A stretch of DNA of 64,000 bases from Clostridium_AM sp963780135 (GCA_963780135.1 CAWAAR010000003.1:3100001-3164000), one strand, 5' to 3'. Shown: positions 53,885 to 63,666, counted from the stretch's first letter. The notes: generated by a model not told the origin, from the sequence alone. Program-made: numbers and translations.

Positions 53885-55567
53885 ATGAAAAAAAATATAC
53901 AAATAGGAACTTCTGATTTTAAAAAATTAATAGAAGGAAATAATTATTTTGTAGATAAAAGTATGTTAATCAAGGAGTTTATAGAAAATGGTGCAGATAT
54001 AATATTGACACCAAGGCCTAGAAGATTCGGAAAGACACTAAATTTAAGTATGCTTAGATATTTTTTTGATATAAGAACAAAAGAAGAAACTAAAGATTTA
54101 TTTAAAGGCTTAAAAATAGAAAACGAAAAAGAAATAATGAAGCTTCAGGGAGAATATCCTGTTATTTTCATTACTTTTAAAAATCAAAAACATATATCCT
54201 TTGAAAATTTTGAAGATGGAATAAAAGTTCTGTTATCAAACTTGTATAAAGAGCATGAATATTTACTAGATAGTGATAAACTATCTGAATTTGATAAAAA
54301 TGATTTTAAAGAAATAATTTCAAGAAAAGCTTCTATAGGTAGTGTATCAGAGTCAATAAGTTCTCTTATGGGTTATATGAATAAGCATTATGGAAGAAAA
54401 ATAATGCTCTTTATAGATGAATATGATGTGCCAATACAGGAGGGATATCTTAGAGGATACTACAATGAAATGATAGTCTTAATAAGGAATCTACTAACAG
54501 CAGCCTTAAAGGATAATCCATATGTTGAAAAGTCATTAATAACAGGTATCCTTAGAGTGGCAAAGGAAAGTATTTTTTCAGGCCTAAACAATTTAGAAGT
54601 AAATACTATTTTAAGATATAATTTTAATGATAAATTTGGTTTTACAGAAAAGGAAGTAGAAGAACTAATTAATTATTATGGTGCTTCAGAAGATATAGAA
54701 AGTATAAAGAAATGGTACAATGGATATGTTTTTGCTGGAGAAATAATGTATAATCCATGGTCAGTTTTAAATTATTTAAAAAATATAAGAGATGGATTTA
54801 TGCCATATTGGATTAACAGCAGCAGTAATGATCTTATAAAAAGGCTTCTAATAAAAGGAGATAAAGAAATAAAATTAGATCTTGAATATCTTATTGAAGG
54901 AAAATCCATAAATAAGATAATTGATGATACTATAGTCATGGCAGAAGTTGAAGATTCCAACCAGAATATCTGGAGCTTTTTACTTTTGAGTGGATATTTG
55001 AAGGCTGTAAGGACAGAACTTATAAGAGGAAGATTAAATTGTGAACTCCAAATTCCAAATGAAGAGGTTCATATATTTTATGAAAATTTAATAGTAAAAT
55101 GGTTTCAAGAAACTATGACTAGTCAAAAGTATGAATTAATGTTAACCATGCTTACAACTGGTGAAATAGATATTTTTGCAGGAATATTTAAGCATTTTGT
55201 AATTAATAATCTAAGTTACTTTGATATATCAGGAACAGAGCCTGAAAAAGTATACCATGCTTTTGTACTTGGAATGCTTATATCACTTTCAGAAAATTAT
55301 GAGGTTAAATCTAACAAAGAAAGTGGATATGGAAGGTATGACGTAATGCTAGTTCCAAAGGATGTATCTAAAATTGGAATTGTTATGGAATTTAAAAAAA
55401 TAGATGATTTTTTAAATACAACAATAGAAGAGGCAACAAAAGCTGCTTTAAAACAAATAGCTGATATGAAATATACAGATGAACTTGTTAATAAGGGAAT
55501 AAAGAATATAATTAAGCTTGCCATTGTGTTTAAAGGAAAAGAAGTTCAGGTTACCAGGGATAATTAA
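53885..55567 (+). CDS. AAA-ATPase/PD-(D/E)XK nuclease-like protein (DUF1703 type), intact
   Basis: The 560-residue protein begins KKNIQIGTSDFKKLIEGNNY, with an AAA-like P-loop region at RPRRFGKTLNLSML near residue 47 and Walker B-like IMLFIDEYDVP at about 175. It continues with WYNGY and NPWSVLNYL. A C-terminal PD-(D/E)XK domain shows SGYGRYDVMLVPKD and IVMEFKK, the catalytic D and E-x-K. Such proteins (PF09820 plus PF08011) occur in many copies per clostridial genome and their role is unknown. Chosen ATG at 53885 (AAGGTG upstream). The degenerate relatives at 25485 and 30103 show the family's local spread. Confidence 0.85.
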   Translation: MKKNIQIGTSDFKKLIEGNNYFVDKSMLIKEFIENGADIILTPRPRRFGKTLNLSMLRYFFDIRTKEETKDLFKGLKIENEKEIMKLQGEYPVIFITFKNQKHISFENFEDGIKVLLSNLYKEHEYLLDSDKLSEFDKNDFKEIISRKASIGSVSESISSLMGYMNKHYGRKIMLFIDEYDVPIQEGYLRGYYNEMIVLIRNLLTAALKDNPYVEKSLITGILRVAKESIFSGLNNLEVNTILRYNFNDKFGFTEKEVEELINYYGASEDIESIKKWYNGYVFAGEIMYNPWSVLNYLKNIRDGFMPYWINSSSNDLIKRLLIKGDKEIKLDLEYLIEGKSINKIIDDTIVMAEVEDSNQNIWSFLLLSGYLKAVRTELIRGRLNCELQIPNEEVHIFYENLIVKWFQETMTSQKYELMLTMLTTGEIDIFAGIFKHFVINNLSYFDISGTEPEKVYHAFVLGMLISLSENYEVKSNKESGYGRYDVMLVPKDVSKIGIVMEFKKIDDFLNTTIEEATKAALKQIADMKYTDELVNKGIKNIIKLAIVFKGKEVQVTRDN

Positions 55568-55625
55568 GCAGCTTTACAAAAAATAGATGGTTTTAATTTA
55601 GAGATATAATTAAAGCTTCACTGGT

Positions 55626-55656
55626 AAACGTATTGGAGAATTTCAATACGTTTTTT
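55626..55656 (+). terminator. Terminator after the DUF1703-type gene
   Basis: The perfect 10-bp arms AAACGTATTG and CAATACGTTT with an 8-base loop and a T6 tail. Confidence 0.88.
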
Positions 55657-55737
55657 GCTATATAACATCCATGATAATTAATATTTGCTAAGTACCTGTA
55701 AAAATTCATAAGCAAAATAAATTGGAGGTGAAGAACT

Positions 55738-58320
55738 ATGAGCATAAATAAGCAGCAGGAGTTATTAGTCAATGAACTTGAAAGAAATATTATATTACTT
55801 GCATCAGCTGGCACTGGTAAAACAGAGACTTTGTCTAAAAGAGTTGCAAATATAATTGATAAGGGAAAGGCTGAGCCTTCAAAAATATTATGCATTACTT
55901 TTACAAATAAGGCTTGTAAAGAAATGAAGGAAAGAATTGAGGGAATAGTAGGCACTTCAGCAAAAGATATTACAATAAAGACATTCCACAGCTTTTGCTT
56001 TGACATAATTAGGCAGGAAGCTAAGAAAAGAACAGATGTATTTACTGACTTCACAATCTTTGATGAAGATGACTGCAGAGAATTAATAAAATACTGTAAT
56101 TATTTTGATTTCCCTATTTTAACATTACAGAAATTTATAGATATTGTAAAATTAACGAAAGCTAAAAGTAATATTCATAGTAATGATATTATAGAGGATT
56201 ATAACAAAGCTGTCATTGATGTTTTTGAAAGAAATGAAGATAAGATAAATCAGATATGTACTGAAAAAGGTAACTTAAATTGTAGAATAAAAGAATTTTT
56301 AAAGGATAAGGGAAATATCTTAGTTAACTCTTATAATTCTTTGCTTTATCATAATCATGGCCTTGATTTTACAGATTTAATAATTAAAACTAAAGAGTTA
56401 TTTAACAATGTAGAAGTAGTTAATTCTTATAGGAATAGATACAATTATATAAATATAGATGAGGTACAGGATACAAGTACATTGGAATATTCAATAATAG
56501 AGAAATTATTTAAAGAAAATAACGTTCTAATATGCGGAGATAAGTTTCAGACAATTTATGGATGGAGAGGTTCTGAGCCTAATAAAATATTTGAAAGTTT
56601 TAAAAATAAATATAATTCAAAGGAAATTATATTTACTATTAATTATAGAGCTACAAGAAATTTAACAGAAGCTTCGTTAAAATATCTTGAAAATGCTTTT
56701 CCCATAGAGATGAATAATACATATAAGGAAGGTATTGAATGTCAATCAGGGGATGAGGGAGAGAGGATTTCCTTAAAGGTAGCAGAGAATTTAAGAGAAG
56801 AAGCTAGATTTATATTTAATGAAGTAATAAATTTAGTGAGGAGAACTGGAAGTGCAGATGGTATATGTGTGTTAACAAGGGATAATAGATATAATATAAA
56901 TCTAAGTGAACACTTAAAAAGCATTATGACACCAGAAGCAGTAAATTTTGAATTTATTTTAGTGGATCAATTTAAATTTTTTAGAAGGCAAGAAATAAAG
57001 GATGTAATAGCCTTTTTAAAGCTTATTGCAAATAGGTACGATTCTATCAGCTTAAAGAGAATAGTAAAGCGATTACCAACAGGTGTAGGGGATAGGACCT
57101 TTGAAGATATTGAATCTGAAGAATATAAAAAGTTAGGTATATCCTTATCAGATTTCATAGATAGCAATGTGTTCAAATATGGAGAGAAATACTCATTACT
57201 TATAAATGAATTGCAAAAAGATAACATTATAGTATTTGATGTGGAAAGCACAGGGGTTGATGTAACTGAAGATGAAATTATTCAAATTGCAGCTGTTAAG
57301 GTGAATAGACGTGGACAAGTAACAGAGAAATTTGAAAGATTTCTTAAAAATAATAAATCTGTTAAGAATTCAGAGCATGTTCATGGTTTTAGTGATGAAT
57401 TCTTAAAGAAAAATGGAGAAGATAAAAATATTGTTTTAAAGGAGTTCGTTAAGTTTTTAGAGGATGCAGTAATAGTTGGACATAACGTTCAGTATGATAT
57501 CAATATATTAACTAGTGAGCTTCAGAGAGCAGGATTTGATAAGCTTAAATTTAAAGCTTTTTATGATACATTAGATATTTATAGAAGGTTTTATCCTAAT
57601 TTACCTAATCATAAGCTTGAAACTTTAAGCCGCATATTTGAAACGGAAAATAAACCCAGTCATGATGCAATGGATGATATACAGGCCACTAAGGATATTC
57701 TTGTACGGGCCATTAAAAATGATATTATGCCGACTTCTCTTGAGAGAATAGCTTATATGTCAAAACATTTAAAGTCATTTATGAGCATAGCTGATAAATT
57801 AAATACTCTTTTTAAGGAATCGGAAGAAAATAGGCCTTATGAGGTTGTTAATAAAATTGTAAATGGTTTTAGTTTGAAAACTTTATATACTGGGGATGAA
57901 GGTAAGGAAAAGATTGAAAGGCTTAGGGATTTTTATGTACTTCTAAAGGAGCTTGATGATAATAATAAAAACAGCAGGGATTCCCTATTAGATATTATTA
58001 AGATAACATCCCTTTCCAATGGTGAATTAGAAGCACTTATTATTAAAAGAACTAAAAAACCTAGAATACCCATAATAACAGTTCACCAGGCTAAAGGCTT
58101 AGAGTATGAAACTGTATTTATCTCAGGTGTACAGCAGAATACATTTCCATCATATATGTCAATAAAATCAAGTAACTTAGAAGAAGAAAAAAGAACCTTT
58201 TATGTAGCTATGACAAGAGCTAAGAAACGCCTCTATATTACATGCAATACTGATGGAAGATATAGAAAAACAAAGAAAAGCGAGTTTATAGAGTTAATAC
58301 CACAAAATTATATAGATTGA
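55738..58320 (+). CDS. UvrD-type helicase with embedded DEDDh exonuclease
   Basis: The 860-residue protein has superfamily 1 helicase motifs: Walker A ASAGTGKTETLSKR near 22, ITFTNKACKEMKERI, and Walker B INIDEVQDT. Then GDKFQTIYGWRGSEP follows, and late in the chain motif V HQAKGLEYETVFISG (about 783) and VI YVAMTRAKKRLYI. Between them (about 497-655) lies a DnaQ/PolC-like exonuclease: IIVFDVESTGVD with D501/E503, VGHNVQYDINIL, and HDAMDDIQATKDIL. A 3'-5' exonuclease inserted inside the helicase's second half is unusual. RBS TGGAGGTG. Likely DNA repair or recombination, possibly defence. Neighbouring genes give no hint. Confidence 0.88.
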   Translation: MSINKQQELLVNELERNIILLASAGTGKTETLSKRVANIIDKGKAEPSKILCITFTNKACKEMKERIEGIVGTSAKDITIKTFHSFCFDIIRQEAKKRTDVFTDFTIFDEDDCRELIKYCNYFDFPILTLQKFIDIVKLTKAKSNIHSNDIIEDYNKAVIDVFERNEDKINQICTEKGNLNCRIKEFLKDKGNILVNSYNSLLYHNHGLDFTDLIIKTKELFNNVEVVNSYRNRYNYINIDEVQDTSTLEYSIIEKLFKENNVLICGDKFQTIYGWRGSEPNKIFESFKNKYNSKEIIFTINYRATRNLTEASLKYLENAFPIEMNNTYKEGIECQSGDEGERISLKVAENLREEARFIFNEVINLVRRTGSADGICVLTRDNRYNINLSEHLKSIMTPEAVNFEFILVDQFKFFRRQEIKDVIAFLKLIANRYDSISLKRIVKRLPTGVGDRTFEDIESEEYKKLGISLSDFIDSNVFKYGEKYSLLINELQKDNIIVFDVESTGVDVTEDEIIQIAAVKVNRRGQVTEKFERFLKNNKSVKNSEHVHGFSDEFLKKNGEDKNIVLKEFVKFLEDAVIVGHNVQYDINILTSELQRAGFDKLKFKAFYDTLDIYRRFYPNLPNHKLETLSRIFETENKPSHDAMDDIQATKDILVRAIKNDIMPTSLERIAYMSKHLKSFMSIADKLNTLFKESEENRPYEVVNKIVNGFSLKTLYTGDEGKEKIERLRDFYVLLKELDDNNKNSRDSLLDIIKITSLSNGELEALIIKRTKKPRIPIITVHQAKGLEYETVFISGVQQNTFPSYMSIKSSNLEEEKRTFYVAMTRAKKRLYITCNTDGRYRKTKKSEFIELIPQNYID

Positions 58321-58496
58321 AACTTAATGATATCTTCAAAAATTAAAGATATAAAAACATATAAGAGAAGAAAGGATGCAATTATGGATAATAATGAGAT
58401 ATCCCAAAAACTATTAGAAGATAGCATATAGATTGTAAAACAAAAAATAGGAAAAACATAGCCTACAATGGTAAAGACAATATAGGGAGGTAAAAA

Positions 58497-59315
58497 ATGT
58501 TTAGAATTGGTGAGTTTTCAGTACTTTCTTCCATAAGTATTCATATGTTAAGAAATTACGATAAGATAGGATTATTAGAACCTAATCATATAGATGAAGC
58601 AACAGGATATCGTTATTATAGTAAAGAACAATTGCCAATAGCTAATCAAATAGTAGCATTAAAGGAAATGGGCTTTGGTTTAAAAGAAATAGCAGACATG
58701 CAACTTAAAGATATGCCAATAGATAAATTAAAAGATATCATAAAGCAGAAAATTGTTGATAAGAAGCAAGAATTTGAGAAAATTAAAGGACAGTTATCAC
58801 AAATGGAAAATGCAATTAATGATTTAGGAAAAGAGAATGACTTTGCACTTTCTATAGTAATTAAAAGAATACCTTCTAGAAAAGTTGCAAGTTTTAGAAT
58901 GAAAATTAAAGAATTTACGGATGAAGGAGTTTTATGGCAAACTCTTGGAGAAGAGTGCGCAAAATTAAATGTTCAATTTTCAGATGCAGATTATACTATG
59001 GCTATTCAACATGAAATTAACTTTGATGAAAACTATATAGATGTAGAAGTTCAGAGGAATGTAGAGGGAATTTTGGAAGATACAGATAAAATTAAATTCC
59101 TTGATGTGCCGACATGTGAGGTGGCTTCATTAACATTTCAAGGATGCTATTGTAAGCTTAAAGACATAAATTTATATTTAGCAAAATGGATAATACAAAA
59201 TGGTTTTGAAATATATGGACCAGCTTTTAATATATACTATGTATCACCTGAACATGAAAGGAATGAATGCAAATTTATTACAGAAGTTTGTTTTCCAATA
59301 AGAAAGAGAAAATAA
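58497..59315 (+). CDS. MerR regulator with GyrI-like effector domain
   Basis: The 272-residue protein has a MerR winged helix (FRIGEFSVLSSISIHMLRNY, then GYRYYSKEQL), a coiled coil at about 82-120, and a C-terminal AraC-effector/GyrI-like ligand domain (about 125-270), as in BltR/BmrR-type multidrug sensors. RBS GGGAGG. Upstream bases 58321-58496 hold only a 15-codon frame with stops, no gene. The GyrI-like gene downstream may share ligands. Inducer unknown. Confidence 0.88.
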   Translation: MFRIGEFSVLSSISIHMLRNYDKIGLLEPNHIDEATGYRYYSKEQLPIANQIVALKEMGFGLKEIADMQLKDMPIDKLKDIIKQKIVDKKQEFEKIKGQLSQMENAINDLGKENDFALSIVIKRIPSRKVASFRMKIKEFTDEGVLWQTLGEECAKLNVQFSDADYTMAIQHEINFDENYIDVEVQRNVEGILEDTDKIKFLDVPTCEVASLTFQGCYCKLKDINLYLAKWIIQNGFEIYGPAFNIYYVSPEHERNECKFITEVCFPIRKRK

Positions 59316-59333
59316 TATATTGACTCTAGCATT

Positions 59334-59540
59334 ATGCGAGGGTATATCCTATTTATGAAAGCAAGTGAACTTTTTTCAAAAAGTGGCCTTGTAATACAAG
59401 AAATGACGGATATAATAACTGAATATTTGCTTAAGGAACGTAAGGAACTTGATGAATTACCTTATAAGATTAGGCAGATAGCAGATTTTGAAGAAGAAGC
59501 ATATAAATGGATTTTGGAGGGAGTAAATCATGAAGCATGA
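59334..59540 (+). CDS. Possible 68-residue ORF upstream of the GyrI gene
   Basis: The frame overlaps the following gene by 11 bases and encodes KASELFSKSGLVIQEMTDI and EEEAYKWILEGVNHEA. No ribosome site precedes its ATG and the sequence is not recognised. It could be a coupled leader gene or a C-terminal relic of a longer protein. The next gene's GGAGGG site lies inside it. Confidence 0.35.
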   Translation: MRGYILFMKASELFSKSGLVIQEMTDIITEYLLKERKELDELPYKIRQIADFEEEAYKWILEGVNHEA

Positions 59541-60150
59541 ATGGAGAAAACACGAAAAAGAATTATATGTTCCAAAGGATAAACCACAAGTATTAACTAT
59601 ACCTAAACAAAAGTTCTTTGCAATTAAGGGAAAAGGTAATCCTAATAATGGGGATTTTGCTGATAAAATTGGAGTTTTATATTCATTAGCATATGCAGTA
59701 AGAATGATGCCTAAAAGTGGTTTTATTCCAGAGGGATATTTTGAATATACCGTGTACCCATTAGAAGGAATTTGGGATTTAACTGAAAAGGGCAAAAATA
59801 GTGAGTATCTAAACAAAGATGAAATGCTTTATACAATTATGATAAGACAACCTGATTTTGTTACAAATGAAGTAGTTGAAAAAGCATTTGAAATTGCAAA
59901 TAAAAAGAAACCACATCCTTTGTTAAAAGATGCTTATTTTGATGAAATAGAAGATGGTTTATCTGTTCAGATAATGCATACTGGCTCCTATGATGATGAA
60001 CCCGCATCTTTTGAAAAGATGGTAGATTTCATAAATAAAAATGGTTACAAAAGGGGATCTATGGTTCACAGAGAGATATACTTGTCCGATGCAAGAAAAA
60101 CTGAAAAAGATAAATTAAAAACAGTTTTAAGATACATGGTAATTGCCTGA
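59530..60150 (+). CDS. GyrI-like small-molecule-binding domain protein
   Basis: The 206-residue stand-alone GyrI-like protein opens KHEWRKHEKELYVPKDKPQV, with LTIPKQKFFAIKGKGNPNNG and GYFEYTVYPLEGIWDL, and closes with the SVQIMHTGSYDDEPASFEKM and REIYLSDARKTEKDKLKTVL stretches. This matches the GyrI-like/SOUL-related family that binds or hydrolyses drug-like ligands. ATG at 59530 follows GGAGGG. Downstream of a MerR gene with a related domain; both may respond to one class of compound. A T-tailed hairpin follows at 60245-60271. Confidence 0.82.
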   Translation: MKHEWRKHEKELYVPKDKPQVLTIPKQKFFAIKGKGNPNNGDFADKIGVLYSLAYAVRMMPKSGFIPEGYFEYTVYPLEGIWDLTEKGKNSEYLNKDEMLYTIMIRQPDFVTNEVVEKAFEIANKKKPHPLLKDAYFDEIEDGLSVQIMHTGSYDDEPASFEKMVDFINKNGYKRGSMVHREIYLSDARKTEKDKLKTVLRYMVIA

Positions 60151-60244
60151 AGATGCAGAAAAAATACTGAAATGATGGAGATCATTTTAAAGATGAATAA
60201 GGGCATTTTTAATTTTTAATAAAAGATTATGTTTAATAAGTAAG

Positions 60245-60271
60245 AGTCTTGAAGAAATTCAAGGCTTTTTA
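60245..60271 (+). terminator. Terminator after the GyrI-like gene
   Basis: The arms AGTCTTGAA and TTCAAGGCT (one G-T wobble) with a 4-base loop and a T5 tail. Confidence 0.75.
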
Positions 60272-60403
60272 TGTTATAAATTGTTTGAATATGGTAATAT
60301 ATTTATAGAAAATAGTATATGACACTGAGGATCTTAAAAAAGAAATAACCCAAAAGACAAAAGAAAACATAGGAAACTATTATTTTAACAAGGAGGGAAA
60401 ATA

Positions 60404-60826
60404 ATGATTCAATCAGTTGTACATATTGCTTTAGTAGTAAAAGATTATGATGAAGCAATCGAGTTTTATACAAAGAAACTTCATTTTACATTAATAGAAG
60501 ATACATATAAGCCAGAGCAAGAAAAAAGATGGGTGGTAGTATCTCCACCAGGTTCAAATGGAACAACAATATTACTTGCAAGAGCATCTAAGGCAGAACA
60601 AAAGCCTTTCATAGGAAACCAAGCAGGTGGAAGAGTTTTTCTTTTCTTAGGAACTGATGATTTTTGGCGTGATTATAATGAAATGAAAAAAATAGGAATA
60701 GAATTTGTTAGAGAACCTAAACAGCAGGATTATGGAATAGTTGCAGTATTTAAAGATTTATATGGCAACTTGTGGGATTTGGTTGAATTCAATGAAAACC
60801 ATCCAATGTTCAAAAGAGTTAAATAA
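60404..60826 (+). CDS. VOC family (glyoxalase/bleomycin-resistance) protein
   Basis: The 140-residue protein is a two-module vicinal-oxygen-chelate fold: VVHIALVVKDYDEAIEFYTK at the start, with H8 as likely metal ligand, and FKDLYGNLWDLVEFNENHP at the end with the conserved glutamate. RBS AAGGAGGG. Likely a metal-dependent lyase or a drug-binding protein; substrate unknown. It follows the GyrI gene but has its own upstream region, so a separate unit. Confidence 0.83.
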   Translation: MIQSVVHIALVVKDYDEAIEFYTKKLHFTLIEDTYKPEQEKRWVVVSPPGSNGTTILLARASKAEQKPFIGNQAGGRVFLFLGTDDFWRDYNEMKKIGIEFVREPKQQDYGIVAVFKDLYGNLWDLVEFNENHPMFKRVK

Positions 60827-60899
60827 ATTTCTAATTTGTTGTTAAATTTTAAAGGAAGATTGTGTAATATAAAAAATATATAGGATATTAGGAGTTGAA

Positions 60900-61457
60900 A
60901 TGGATAATAAAAGATTTCAAAATTTAGAAAATTTTTATCTAGTTTATAAAAACAGATCTAAAGAATATATGCAAATAAACAAGTTGAACGATACACCTAA
61001 AATACTGCTAATGTATTGGGGTGGAGTTGTAATTGAAACATACATAAAACACATAGTATTACAAAATAGTGGTGCAAAGAAACAATATGGAGAATTGTGG
61101 TATACAATAGAAAAATTCAACTATATAATTAGTCAAGGGAATAAGTTAACCAAGAGCGATTATAAGAATTATAATTGTGCTAAAAATCCAGGCCATGAAA
61201 TTGAAAATGGAATTAAGTCTATAGATTTTCTAAATAATTTAATTACATCAAATACTAAAATATTAGAGGATATAAAAATAATTTCAGATCCCCTTGAAAA
61301 GAGATTAAAATACGGATTTATAGATTTGAGATATGAAGTATCAGAGAATATTGATAAATTAGATGAGTTATTTAGTAAGTGGAATGATAGTTTTAAAAAT
61401 TTATTAAAATGGCTAATAGAAAATACTAAAAATATAGAGGTGAGATTAGATGATTAA
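60900..61457 (+). CDS. Helical 185-residue protein, coupled to the KGGAGR ATPase (HEPN-like?)
   Basis: An all-helical protein with no membrane segment: YWGGVVIETYIKHIVLQ, an HEIENGIKSIDFL helix after a GNKLTKSDYKNYNCAKNPG loop, then YGFIDLRYEVSENI and a terminal helix. The length, helix pattern and place before a ParA-like ATPase recall HEPN-family or other defence partner proteins. But the HEPN R-x(4-6)-H active-site motif is not evident, so this is a guess. RBS AGGAG. The downstream gene overlaps by eight bases and its GAGGTGAG site lies within this gene, so the pair is translationally coupled. Confidence 0.6.
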   Translation: MDNKRFQNLENFYLVYKNRSKEYMQINKLNDTPKILLMYWGGVVIETYIKHIVLQNSGAKKQYGELWYTIEKFNYIISQGNKLTKSDYKNYNCAKNPGHEIENGIKSIDFLNNLITSNTKILEDIKIISDPLEKRLKYGFIDLRYEVSENIDKLDELFSKWNDSFKNLLKWLIENTKNIEVRLDD

Positions 61458-63657
61458 AGTAGATATAAGGCAAGAAATTGAAGATATTCTAGAAGGACAT
61501 TTTGTTAATGATAAAGAAAATGAATGGGTTAGCGTAGATAAAGTTAATATAAATAGAATAGATGTTGATATAGTTACATCTATAGATGAAAATTATTATA
61601 AGAGTATTGAATTTATAAAGGATAATATAAACTCATTTAATGAAAATTTAAATAAAGCTGAAAAAATATACCTAGGATTTTGTAATATTCATAGTATAGA
61701 AGAAGTAGAATTTCTTGGAATAGAAAAACCAAGTAAAAAGAGTAAAGTTGCAGCAAGTTTTGGTGCCATTATAGATAATAATGAAAATAGTATAAAAGCT
61801 AATAAGAAATCGGAATCAACAAGGATAATATCATTTTATTCATATAAAGGAGGAGCAGGAAGGACTGTAGCATTAATACAAACTGCAAATTTATTAGCAT
61901 CTAAGGGAAAAAAAGTAGCTTTAATAGATATGGATATAGAAGCACCTAGTTTTAATGAAATATTTAGTGATGATATTCAGACTGAAAATGGGTTAGTTAA
62001 TTATTTATATAATAAATCATATAATCTAGAGAAAATAGAAGTATCATCAATTGTATCAAAACTTTCTTCAAATACTAAGGGTGAAGTTTATATTGTACCA
62101 GCAGGCGATATAAATAAAAAATATGTAAAAATGTTAGAAGCTCTTAATGAAAAAAGGATTAGTGAAAATAAATATATAGAGAATTTAATTAATGAATTAA
62201 ACAATAAATATGGAATAGAATATGTTCTAATAGATTCAAGGACAGGCATAAACAATTGGGGAGCACTGTCAATTGGAGAAATTGCAGATGAAGTAATGTT
62301 ATTTGCTTATCCAAATAGGGAAAATGTTCAAGGTATTAACTTAATTTTAGATATGATTGAGGAAAGAAAAAAATGTACAGTAGTATTCTCAAAAATAGAT
62401 GGAACAGAGGAAGGGAGAAGTAAGGCTAAACAATTTTTTGATGAAATCAATATAGAACAGGAATTTATAGGGATAGAATATGATTCTGATATTGCAGTAA
62501 CCTCTAAGTATACATTAGAGAATAAATTAGATAAATTTAGTTGTATAAGCAATGTTATATTGGAAGATGAAGTTACTAAATCTAATGTTCAGTGGATAAG
62601 TGAAAATAAAGAAAAAGTAGATGAAATATTGGACAACTTAGAACAAGGGAAATACTTCAATAAAATACTCATAAGAGATGAGTTGAAGTTTAAAGATAAA
62701 AGTAATTATATAATTGTAAAAGATAATAAAACTAAATTAAAAGATATTGTAGATGGTTATGGTGATGAAGAGAGCTTATTTGAGTTTAAATTTCATAATG
62801 TTAAATTCAATTATGATTCAATAGCACTATCAAATATTTATGCAGCAGTTGTTAATATGTTGGCAATAGCGGCAGTTAATTGTAATAGCTACATTGAATC
62901 TGAAAATGAACACAATATAGAACTAGAGTATGAAGACTATTTTCATAATTTAAATGTTGGAACTGAAAATGATAAAGATCGTTTTAAAAATATAATGGGC
63001 AATTTTGGAGAAATAATTATTTCATTAGAAAAAAAGTTAGACTTAAACAGAATGTATTTAACCATTAATATAGATGATATTTTAAATTATGAATTTAGTA
63101 AATCAGAAGGTACTCTTAAATTTGAATTAATGTTATTAATTGTTAATGCCTTAAATATAAATGACAAGTTCCAATTCAAATTAGTATTTGACGAAGAACA
63201 ATATGAAAAATATAAGGATGATTTAAAAGAGGTAAAAGCAAATACATTGAATTTATCATGGAGCAACTTAGAGCAGGATATATTAATTGATAATATAAGA
63301 GAAATTTTTGATGAAACTTCAAAATGCGCTAATAGTATTTCTGAAAATGAAGAAATGCTAAAAAGTGTCATTCAAGAGCAAGAGTTTAATTCTAATGGTT
63401 ATTATGATATTTTATCCAAACCCTTTGATGAAGATAATTTAATGTATTGTACAAGAGTAGACTCAACTAAGTATTCTAAAGAGTTTATACTTTGGTTTAG
63501 TGAAAAAGTACAAGAAAAAAAATTAGTAAGCAAGAAAGATGTTTTGGATATAATTAAGGAAAGTGCTAAAATAGAAAAATTAATCAAAAAAGATCATAAG
63601 AATAGTATTATTACTTTTGAAAGCTTTAATGAAGCAATAGAAAAAATTAGTGAATAA
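61450..63657 (+). CDS. KGGAGR-motif ParA/MinD-like ATPase, large (735 aa)
   Basis: The central ATPase begins near residue 125 with FYSYKGGAGRTVALIQTANL, a deviant Walker A whose terminal P-loop lysine is arginine. Next is VALIDMDIEAPSFNE, the ParA-like switch, near 156. Near 257 YVLIDSRTGIN stands where MinD proteins have D-x-P. An N-terminal domain of about 120 residues and a C-terminal half of about 350 residues carry no recognised motif. RefSeq treats KGGVGR variants as a separate ATPase family. Overlap with the 185-residue gene and a terminator after it (63667-63706) define a two-gene unit. A defence or conflict role is inferred from architecture only. Confidence 0.8.
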   Translation: MIKVDIRQEIEDILEGHFVNDKENEWVSVDKVNINRIDVDIVTSIDENYYKSIEFIKDNINSFNENLNKAEKIYLGFCNIHSIEEVEFLGIEKPSKKSKVAASFGAIIDNNENSIKANKKSESTRIISFYSYKGGAGRTVALIQTANLLASKGKKVALIDMDIEAPSFNEIFSDDIQTENGLVNYLYNKSYNLEKIEVSSIVSKLSSNTKGEVYIVPAGDINKKYVKMLEALNEKRISENKYIENLINELNNKYGIEYVLIDSRTGINNWGALSIGEIADEVMLFAYPNRENVQGINLILDMIEERKKCTVVFSKIDGTEEGRSKAKQFFDEINIEQEFIGIEYDSDIAVTSKYTLENKLDKFSCISNVILEDEVTKSNVQWISENKEKVDEILDNLEQGKYFNKILIRDELKFKDKSNYIIVKDNKTKLKDIVDGYGDEESLFEFKFHNVKFNYDSIALSNIYAAVVNMLAIAAVNCNSYIESENEHNIELEYEDYFHNLNVGTENDKDRFKNIMGNFGEIIISLEKKLDLNRMYLTINIDDILNYEFSKSEGTLKFELMLLIVNALNINDKFQFKLVFDEEQYEKYKDDLKEVKANTLNLSWSNLEQDILIDNIREIFDETSKCANSISENEEMLKSVIQEQEFNSNGYYDILSKPFDEDNLMYCTRVDSTKYSKEFILWFSEKVQEKKLVSKKDVLDIIKESAKIEKLIKKDHKNSIITFESFNEAIEKISE

Positions 63658-63666
63658 CATAATATT

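Noticed and set aside
60900..61457. Firm HEPN ribonuclease call
   Set aside because: The R-x(4-6)-H motif is not visible; only the helical pattern and context suggest it.
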